Source: Mactra quadrangularis
Lineage: Eukaryota > Mollusca > Bivalvia > Venerida > Mactridae
DNA length: 64,000 bases
NCBI GenBank assembly: GCA_025267735.1
Contig: CM046295.1
Span: forward strand, 18,508,938-18,572,937
Reading direction: 5' to 3'
Shown here: positions 56,134 to 64,000 of the stretch, one piece after another
Layout of the letters: each line of letters opens with the position of its first letter
Position numbering within the stretch: position 1 is the first letter of the stretch
The notes under the pieces: model-generated
Told to the model about the DNA's origin: nothing
What the model saw: only the letters and a program-made list of their open reading frames with translations
Databases searched by the model: none
Translations under genes and position numbers: made by a program

Positions 56134-59100
56134 TTAACTATCACAAATTCCAGGATAATAATCAAATCTAAAGAAACCCCAATGACGCCAAATACATCGC
56201 CATTGATAAACTTCGCGCAGAATTTCAGTTTTGGTAGGTAGTACTTCCTTAGCCTCGGTGAACACGTGCAAACCACGTGACGAATGACGTAACATGGCGG
56301 CTGTTACTCCAAACCCACTCGCTGTAACAACTAGTGTTTCACATTGTCTCAAAATCACGTGATCAACCATTGTACGCATGAATCCTGAACACTTGGTATC
56401 ACGTGATAAGTCACCATTCATAAAATCGATATGAGCAACTGGGCCGCTTGTATCAACGATCGATTTGAATTTATTTTTAGCAATATTTTTTATTTCTTGG
56501 TTGTCCGTGGCAACGAAAATTTTGTACTCTTCCGGTTTGTCAAACTGTTCCAGAAAATTCAGCGCGTTCATCATTTCCGGTTGATTATATCTTACATAAC
56601 CTTCCGCTTCGTTGCCCATTCGAGCGTGAAGACATGCTAACTTCCTCCCCTCCGCTTTTTCGGTCATAAATCCGTCCACAACATTTTGCAACATTTTTGT
56701 CGATTTGAACAAACCACGATAAATAATTCGAAATAGTTCGCTAGAATGATAAGTATACAATTGCGGGAACCTCTCGGGTGAGATCGTCAAAGTTCGGAAT
56801 TCACGAACCCAATGTTGATTTGACCTCATTAAAACTAGGTCAAAGGTCATCGTTTTCATTGGGTCAATGTTATCTTTCAAATAATCAATTTTAAACGCTT
56901 CGTAGCGTTCGAAATAATCCAAAATAACCATTTTCTTTCCTCGTGTAAAGTTTCTCGAAGGTGGCCTCCAATCCAATAGATTCGGTGTCAAAAATTGTTC
57001 CAAATCGCATGGTGACGTCATATTCAGTGCACACCTTCGTTTCGTCAGCAGTGACATCATATACACCATGGTGATTCCTTTCAATCGATCACCCAGACCA
57101 CCACACTTGACGTCACAGTAATAAATCAAATATTTTGTCTCGTTTTGATAATTTGGAAATGTTTTGAATATTTCTTCGTCTTTTTTAATTCGTTCAGCGT
57201 TCGACGTGACGTCATCATCGACGTCATTATCGGCAAAAATATATTGTCCAAAATTTTCATCAAAATTGATAGTATAGTCTTCATTTTCACATTTTTTTGT
57301 TGAATTCAGTTCCTCGACTCTTGCCTCAACAGTTTGGCTTCCGTCATTGTTAACCATATCAGCAGGGACTTGTTTAAATTCTTCGTCTAAAATTTGGTTT
57401 AAAGCTTCAGATTTATTTCCTGCAGATTCAATTTTGTTTTCATTAGTTTCAGTCATTTCGCTATTTATTTCTACGGCATCTTTTTCTGCCTTTTTATCTT
57501 GAGTAAATTGTGTGTATCCCGTTTTGTTTTCATCTGTGACGTCATTTTCAATCACTCGTAAGACGTCATTCTTAACTAATTTTGCCTCAGTACCGCCATT
57601 GTTAATAAACTCTTTCCTTTTACTTTTATCTGAATTTGTGTTATCAGTTTCATATGCAATGTTATCACTACTATTTTGTAAGTGTGTGACGTCATGTTTA
57701 CTTTCTTTTAGATGTGCGCTGGCATTTTCCGGCGAATTAGTGACGACATTTTCAGTGGATCGTGTGATGTCATAGTCACTTGATTGTGTGACGTCATCAC
57801 TCGACTGCGTTGTAGTCTCTGCAACTGGCAATCTGCCACCGTCGGGTGGAAAATCAACGCGTACTTCTATGACGTCATTTTGCTCTCGGGTGACGTCACT
57901 AAACACGTCATCATTGGCTAAATCTTTTTTATTTCCTTCAAAGTCATTTAGAATATTTGATCGTTCAAACTTGAAGACGTTGATATGAATTTTCATATAA
58001 AGTCCATACACGCCGAATAGGAAAATTCCTAGAACAATGCCCTGAAAGAAAGAAATGCATTATAGTAAATAAGTACTTTCAATACCTTTATAATTAAATG
58101 CCCTATACCACGACTAAAAGTGTTCGTATTCAATGACCACGTCCACTGCCCTTAAAAACAAAGTATATAGCCACGTTATCTTTAGAATGTTAACAAACTC
58201 TGGTTTTTCGTCAAATTCTTTCAACTGCCAAAAATATAGGAAGGAATTTAGATAGCTCATACAGGGGCGGATCCAGGATATTTTTTCTAGAGGGGGTCCA
58301 AACATTTTCTGAGGGGAGTCCAAACTTTCGAACCACAACCACAATATAAGAATTTTGCAGAATAATGCAACATATTAACAATAATTGCTTATTGCAACTT
58401 TAAAATGACTTACAGTCAAGAAATACACTAATGGACAGGTACATTTTAGAAATTCAAGGGGCGGTCCGGACCCCCTTACCCCTTCCCTCCGCTAGATCCG
58501 CCTATGCAAGCGAGTAATTTGTTTTTATTTGTAGTGAATCGTCAGCACTATTCGTTTTGGCACATGACCTAGTTTACTTTTTTTCAAATTTTTGTGCAGA
58601 GGATTTGGAGCCAAAATCAAATCACACAAGGACCATCATAATCATTTAAGGCAGAATTCCCATAATAGCTGCTGTCAAACTTCGGGCGATGTCGGATCAT
58701 GTCGACAAATTACGTAAGCAGTTTTCGTCGGTGTCGTTATCAATCGATAAAGATCGGATATACATTTTTATTGTGTAAATGCCTCATTTTTCAAATATTA
58801 TTAACATTTTTCTTATATTACCTCAAAAGATTATCAATTCTCCCAATAATTTGAGAAAATAGATAGAATTCGTGTAAAAAGTTCAAACCGGAAGTTTAAA
58901 AATCCAATTCAAACAATGGACGAAAAGATTCGTCCCCTTACTGATTCGTCCCCTAACAAATTCGTAATCAATAAGTTGTTGATGATTAAAGCAATTAGAC
59001 CATAAAATACCATTATTTTATCTTTAAATGGTCAATAATGGCGTTTCAAAGTAAAATATGTACTGTAAAGATGTGTTTTCTTCATATTATAATGGTCACT

Positions 59101-60316
59101 AGAGTTTTGTCATTTTTTCAAAAGGGGGGTCGATGTATTAAAATGGCATTTTCTTTAGTTATCTGTGGTGAAAGTTTTTTTTCTTTGTTTTATACATTGC
59201 CATACGGTACAAGGTAAATTATTAAATGTGTAACTTGGAGTGCAGAAACTGTTTTCATAGTCAAAAGGTAGGGATACAGACTTGTAGTTTTAAAGCCGGT
59301 GAAAATCGTCACATTTTCTATTGGGTCTCCCTATGATAAACTTGGTATAGGTGTAAAAATGCCAAGGTAAAGTAATTAAAGTTGATGTATTTGCATTTAT
59401 TAAAGTATTGTGAATTTTATGAAACAACATTTTCGAAAATAATTTGATCATTTAATTCATTTTTACATTTTAAAGACATATACCCCTTCAAATTTATAGT
59501 GTGATTCTTACTCATAACTCAATTTTCAAAAAAATGTTATAAAAAATTTATTTGACGGTAAAAAGTTAAAATATTTCGCCAGTGAATCTAGGTTGTGGTC
59601 CTTATTATATAGAAACCAGCAAAAAGCGAATTCCTTGATATGTGTATTATGGGTATTCTACCTTAACATTTTTAGGGTAAAGAAAAGTAGTTTTGTATGC
59701 GCTAATATTTTCATGATGTCATTTAATTAATCCTCTAGAAAGAGAAATTGACGAAATATAGTTTTGTTTACCACATGAGTTGTTGTTGTAGACCACGTGA
59801 CTATGGACCCTTTCATCTGAACTTAATATTTTAATTAAACAAAACTTAAATAACCAAATGACCATTTGTTCCAATCTTCATTAATATTTAAAAAAAACGA
59901 GCAGTTGCTTAAAGTTATTACTTTTTAATTTTTCGATAAGTTCGTTTGGGAAACACGTTCTTACAATTTAGATTTATCACTTGCGAGTCTTCTTCCTGGT
60001 CGTCCAATACTGAGCTAGTAGGATAAAGTTTCTTGCTCAAGGAAACAACTAGGTAGATTTTGGATGGGGTTTGAACCAACGCGGAACTGGCTATCCAATG
60101 ATTATCAGTCCAACGTCGTAACCACTCAACCTCACCGCCCTTTAAACTAAATACATGTATGTAAACATTTAAAAAAAACGTAAGTTAAATAATATTTTTA
60201 CTTCATAAATAAATTACTCAAAAATGAAATTATTAATTAACAAAATAGATAAAATTAATACGTACCCGAACAATCTGTCGTTTCATATTTTTGAGTTTAC
60301 ATATTTTGTTAAACAT
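56134..60316 (-). CDS. Type II membrane fucosyltransferase-like glycosyltransferase
   Basis: Two exons, 60316-60266 and 58041-56134, join in phase 0 to give 652 residues. The start ATG at 60316 is preceded in frame by TGA (60322-60320); a second ATG at 60286 is an alternative. A basic tail (MFNKICKLKNMKRQIVR) and a membrane anchor (GIVLGIFLFGVYGLYM) give a Golgi type II topology. Residues about 40-315 form an acidic, Ser/Thr/Asn-rich stem with recurring D-V-T. The catalytic part opens with YYCDVKCGGLGDRLKGITMV, a glycine-rich nucleotide-sugar loop. Later come CLHARMGNEAEG (like the H-x-R-x-G motif of FUT8/NodZ/POFUT enzymes), KIFVATDNQEI and VVTASGFGVTAAML, in the order of motifs I-III of that superfamily. 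The donor is therefore probably GDP-fucose; the acceptor is unknown. The subfamily is not identified. Confidence 0.75.
58263..58507 (+). mobile_element. GGGGCGG/CCGCCTATG element, copy 3
   Basis: CAGGGGCGGATCCAGGATAT to GCTAGATCCGCCTATG. Same family as 23495 and 41967. It lies in the intron of the fucosyltransferase-like gene. Confidence 0.75.
58508..59985. other. Intron of the fucosyltransferase-like gene
   Basis: AT-rich intron. One stray pair of satellite words (ATTCGTCCCC, twice) is at 58928-58955. Nothing else is recognised. Confidence 0.4.
59990..60140 (-). mobile_element. tRNA-derived SINE head with short body
   Basis: Inverted, it reads GCGGTGAGGTTGAGTGGTTA (A box), then GTTGGTTCAAACCCC (B box), then AAAATCTACCTAGTTGTTTC. 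The head differs from families A-C. It lies in the intron just upstream of the first coding exon's donor side. Confidence 0.6.
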
Positions 60317-60649
60317 TTTTCATTTTATTTACTTTCATCCTTGTTTAAAATTTAAGCTTAAAACTGCGACACAATTTCACGCGATGTTTCCGGAAGTTGA
60401 TATTTTTCATAAGTATAACAAAACACCTTAGGCAATTAATGAAGTTGTCAATTTTATCACAAAAATTAAAATCTTTGATTTATGACAACTCGACGTTTTA
60501 AACTTCAGTAAATCTAAGGGAGACAAATCAAACAGAAATTTGTTAACATGGAAGTTAAAGTAACGGTTACTTCCCCTTGTGTTTCGGTATTGTGCCAAGG
60601 TCATTAAAAATTGACCTCTAGATGCTTAACTATATCGTTGCCTAAAAAG

Positions 60650-60880
60650 TCCAGGCGGGTTTCTTTTTTGTTGGATTGTACGCCATAGTATGACAGTGTA
60701 TATGACATGGCTAAGAGTCAACCAACTGACCGTTTCAGGGTAAGATTTAGCTGTTGTCCAGTTACTAGGCGCATACTTTCGTGAGTGTTTGACGAAATCG
60801 TGACATAACCAAACTCCACGAAGATATGCCGCACCCGAGTATGAAACCCCTTGATCAGTAGACTATTGTGCCAGATGAGC
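60650..60880 (-). mobile_element. SINE, family B, heavily degraded
   Basis: GTACGCCATAGTATGACAGT, CAACCAACTGACCGTTTCAG, GCGCATACTTTCGTGAGTG and CCTTGATCAGTAGACTATTG keep the family B order with many changes. Confidence 0.65.
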
Positions 60881-60924
60881 GTTTCAGTGGGCGCAGCTTG
60901 TACGAAATATTTTTTTGTATTAAG

Positions 60925-61222
60925 TTAACCGCCGTAGCAATACATTGTATAGGTTATATGTACCACGGTTGTTAATTCATCTACTTACAGTTCCTGGAAA
61001 GGCTAAATCTCTGTATTTAGCTGTAAAACAACTACTGGGAGCATACTTTCGTCTGTGACTGATTACATCCCTACATGAATTAGAATCAGTGGTATGAAAG
61101 AGAATGGCCGTAGAAATAAGTTCATGACCAAGCTCCACGAAAGTATGCCCCGCCCGGGAATCGAACATAAGACCCCTCGATTGATAAACTTGTGCGCTAC
61201 CAACTGAGCTAGCCGGGCGGGC
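60925..61222 (-). mobile_element. tRNA-derived SINE, family B
   Basis: AAGTTAACCGCCGTAGCAAT to GCTACCAACTGAGCTAGCCG, near full length. It lies between the LCCL exons and the fucosyltransferase-like gene. Confidence 0.9.
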
Positions 61223-61273
61223 CATAAAATAATGTCTGCGGGGCGTAAATGAAATAAATTAGTTTATACGTAC

Positions 61274-61878
61274 GATAAACTTTGGACACCATTTTTCAGA
61301 GAACTAGCGAATGTTCCAGTCTGCTTGTGGGTAAATAGCACCCTGGTACTTCCTGGTGCTGGAAGCAAACCTCTGTGATAGGCTGAGAGACAAATAGACG
61401 ATCCCTGAAAAATATAAGTTGATAAAAATAGACGATCCCTACAAAATCTATATAAAATATTAGTTGATAAAAATAGACGATTCCTATAAAATCCCTATAA
61501 AATATTAGTTGATAAAAATAGACGATCCCTGAAAAATATCAGTTGATAAAAATAGACGATCCCTATAAAATCCCTATAAAATATTAGTTGATAAAAATAG
61601 ACGATCCCTGAAAAATATTAGTTGATAAAAATAGACGATCCCTATTTAATATTAATTGATAAAAATAGACGATCCCTATAAAAAATTAGTTGATAAAATA
61701 TCAATGTTGATAAAAAATAGACGATCTTTGAAACATAATATATGAAATAAATAAAATGTATGAAGTAAAAATGAAATGCAAACATGTATGAAGTTATTGC
61801 CATACCTCGTAATAATGGGCATCGCCGTAGACTGCGTCACCAGGGGCACTTGGGTCACAAAGTGATGGACAGTTAGCT
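61274..61878 (-). CDS. LCCL-domain protein, two internal exons
   Basis: Exon 61878-61806 and exon 61404-61274 have good borders (TTTTACAG/GTATGG and TTTTTCAG/GTACGT) and join in phase 0. They encode ANCPSLCDPSAPGDAVYGDA, then HYYEGSSICLSAYHRGLL, then TRVLFTHKQTGTFASSLKNG and VQSLS. The order of the Cys-x-x-x-Cys, VYG, SSIC..AYHRG and NGVQS blocks is that of the LCCL domain, found in cochlin, vitrin, Limulus factor C and CRISPLD proteins, usually secreted. The domain's end and the rest of the gene are not visible; a second possible donor at 61269 would extend the frame by SY. No further exon was found before the next gene's start at 60316, so the remaining 3' exons must lie beyond it or have escaped me. 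An intron full of decoy acceptors separates the two exons. Confidence 0.8.
61390..61740. repeat. Tandem array copying a 3' splice junction
   Basis: About nine units of AAATAGACGATCCCT(G/A)... with ...AGTTGATAAA, 28-48 bp each. The first unit on the right edge of exon 61404 contains the exon's own first bases; see the finding on this array. Confidence 0.85.
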
Positions 61879-62020
61879 CTGTAAAATAAAAAAACAAAAC
61901 ATATACTGCAGTTATAGCTTCTTCGGATTGACCTTTTACAAAGAATACTGATTTCAGTTCACTTAGAGCATGTTCACATTGCCCTGTGACAAGTTTTCAA
62001 TTCTTAATAATACGTATCAA

Positions 62021-62290
62021 TAAGGGGCCTTAGTCAGTTATTTCCCCTTGTATACTCTTCAAATAGGTTAAGTCCAATTAATTAGATTACTCGGATTTTT
62101 ACCTTACTTTTCAATGTCAGTTTGCCAAAATTAATCTAAATTATTTTTTTGTAAATCATTGAATTTGTTTGAAATTCAAACTAAACAAGCTAAGCATTTT
62201 AAGGGACAAGAACTATCTAAATTTCACCACTTCTGTTAATATCTTTATTAACAAGAAAGATATTTGATGAAATATAGAAAAAGTAAGAAA
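62021..62290. mobile_element. Half copy of the MITE at 9963-10554
   Basis: CCTTAGTCAGTTATTTCCCC, GTATACTCTTCAAATAGGT, TTTTCAATGTCAGTTTGCCA then AAATTAATCTAAATTATTTT match the right half of 9963-10554 inverted, and continue past the position where 10216-10433 is inserted there. Confidence 0.75.
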
Positions 62291-62869
62291 ATAGAACGGT
62301 CACGATTTAAAAAGATTATAAGTCTTACTATTTGTTATTAAGAACTACATTAAATTGGCACAAAGGGAGGCAACAATGGCAAGTGCTTAGATCATATTTA
62401 ACTCCCTTGCCTATGTCAATCGTATTAGATACTTTTAAATATACGCCCCGGGGGCATGTTTATGATTTTAAACACATGGTATAGAAATATACAAAAATAT
62501 AACGCGTGACTGTATAAATTTTGTTTTTTAATCATTTGATACGTCTTCAATATATTTTTGTAATATTATTTAAATATCTAGTTAAATAATAAACAAAGAA
62601 TCTGCAAGCTTAAGTAAGACATAATTAGACACCAATTGAATTTAATTGACATAATAAAGAAAACATCACAGTTTTAATGTGTATGTCGTTATTATGACTT
62701 AAATGTCATGCATATAGCCAAGCGTTTGCCTCCTTTAAGCGAAGCATTTGACTGGCTCTGGTCGTTCCTAAACACCATGCCATTCCTTTTTCATAGAGAA
62801 TGGAAATAAGGCTTGGTTACCAGAGCTGTTAATGTTTTGCTAGGAGCTGGCTTACGCTGTTGATTTTAG
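62291..62869. other. Intergenic, no feature recognised
   Basis: AT-rich, with a moderately GC-richer stretch at 62700-62860. No exon or element could be supported. Confidence 0.35.
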
Positions 62870-63880
62870 TGTTTATCTCCGAATGGAGACGAACCATCTG
62901 CATGAGTCGTGCATGTGGTCGCACGATCATGGCGCTTTATTTCCTGTCTCATTTAATTCCCCTCAAAATATTTAAAGTAAGAAGGCATACTAAATTTATT
63001 TAACTATCAGTTAAATAAAAGTAGATCCCATTTAAATGTAATTGACCGAAGTAACTAATCTGTTACACAATTTCTATCGGTTAATTTATTTACTTGGGAT
63101 TTTTCTCAAAATATTTGCCCATTCTACATTCGAGTTCCTTAAGTTTCCACAAATGCCTTACTTCTAACACGAGGGGTTTAATAGATAGGAAATGGTGCCA
63201 ATGCAGTTTCACATTTATATATATCACATAATCTGCAAAATTACGTAGTTATACGTATGCAAATTTCAAACCAGTACGGTACGTGTACAAAATAACATTA
63301 CGTGTAAGTGTTAACGTTAAAATAAAACAATTCAGTCCACTTCATCAATTTTCAAAACATGGCACATGAGTCCATACTATTGTGGTACAGTGACAAAGTA
63401 TTAAGTCTTGTGAGGACTTAAATTAAAATAAATTAACAGTTAACTTCTCAAAACTTTGGTTGGCTTTCAAATTAATACAGATAAGCTTATTGAAACATTC
63501 ACCTTGGAAATCTACATGTATATACTAAGCAGTTGATTGTATTAAACTGATAATGGGGCGATTAAGACTTTTTACAATGGATTGTACTATTTCATGACTT
63601 ATGCTAGTCGACAAATGAGACCATGAATTAAACCTTTCCAATTTTTATTGCCGCTTTAATATAAACTATACCATGATTTCATATTGTTCTTAGTGTGCAC
63701 CCAACTTGAAAAGTCTGGATCCACCCCATACTTACTCGCACTATTTCTCGAGTTTAAAGCACGGAGAAAACGGTCTGATAATATCAAAAACTTTACCGTG
63801 TGGTTTGAGATTTATCAAACACTTTTTAAGCAATTCGATTGGCTGAGAGGGGACCACCGTTGTCTAAGGCCTTATTTTAC
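62870..63880 (-). mobile_element. Element J, long copy
   Basis: Inverted relative to 43847-44858: GATGAGTCGTGCATGTGG-like, GGAGACGAACCATCTGCATG, GCAAATTTCAAACCAGTACG, GTCGACAAATGAGACCATGA, AAGGCCTTATTTTACAACAT. A frame at 63684-63887 inside it is incidental. Confidence 0.8.
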
Positions 63881-64000
63881 AACATAGCAATCTCTCATAC
63901 AGAGTTGTCGATCCTTACAGTGATCTATATCTCTGTAAACGTCTCGGGTTTTACAAGATTCTTGTAAAATAGTAATATAAGTTAGATTTTGTATCTAAAT

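Noticed and set aside
57512..57988. Forward-strand frames opposite the fucosyltransferase-like gene
   Set aside because: They are antisense shadows of the long minus-strand exon and have no independent support.
63684..63887. 67-codon forward frame
   Set aside because: It lies inside the long copy of dispersed element J, whose other copies do not keep the frame.

Overview
The window is nuclear DNA of an invertebrate animal, most likely a bivalve mollusc. It is AT-rich and intron-dense, and it is packed with tRNA-derived SINEs (tails ending in runs such as CAAACAAACAAAC), short inverted-repeat DNA transposons (MITEs) and tandem repeats. Several repeat families here (the AGCTCGAC, CACCTGAG and TACCCCxxCTTCGAAGAA types) look to me like families common in bivalve genomes; that is recall, not a search. 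There are no bacterial operons, no CRISPR arrays and no convincing functional tRNA or rRNA genes. All real genes are split into small exons, so most were rebuilt from splice sites and reading phase.

Layout. 1-14.3 kb: repeats only, ending in a 1.4-kb array of palindromic satellite units. 14.4-18.9 kb, + strand: a complete four-exon gene for a 97-residue MIEN1/Rdx12-type thioredoxin-like protein of the selenoprotein W family. Its redox motif is Cys-Gly-Gly-UGA, so it reads as a selenoprotein, and a hairpin matching a form-2 SECIS element lies about 1.15 kb past the stop. 19-26 kb: repeats, including a hAT-type element with a perfect 8-bp target duplication. 26.0-46.1 kb, + strand: a four-exon gene for a 127-residue secreted peptide precursor with a signal peptide and a KR processing site. 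Its introns (one about 13 kb) are full of transposons. Its core weakly resembles molluscan egg-laying hormone / CRH-like peptides.

46.2-51.3 kb, - strand, convergent with the previous gene: a nine-exon gene for a type II membrane collagen with one C-terminal immunoglobulin domain (370 residues). 51.5-55.5 kb: MITEs, a truncated non-LTR reverse transcriptase and SINEs. 56.1-60.3 kb, - strand: a two-exon gene for a 652-residue type II membrane protein with a long acidic stem and a fucosyltransferase-like catalytic domain. 61.3-61.9 kb, - strand: two exons of an LCCL-domain gene; between them lies a tandem array that repeatedly copies the 3' splice junction. 62-64 kb: repeats.

The genes do not form an obvious pathway. 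Three of the five (peptide precursor, membrane collagen, fucosyltransferase-like enzyme) encode secretory-pathway proteins, and the LCCL domain is usually extracellular. The most informative results are the in-frame UGA gene with its candidate SECIS, the collagen-Ig membrane protein, the peptide precursor, and several nested or empty-site transposon insertions that give relative dates.
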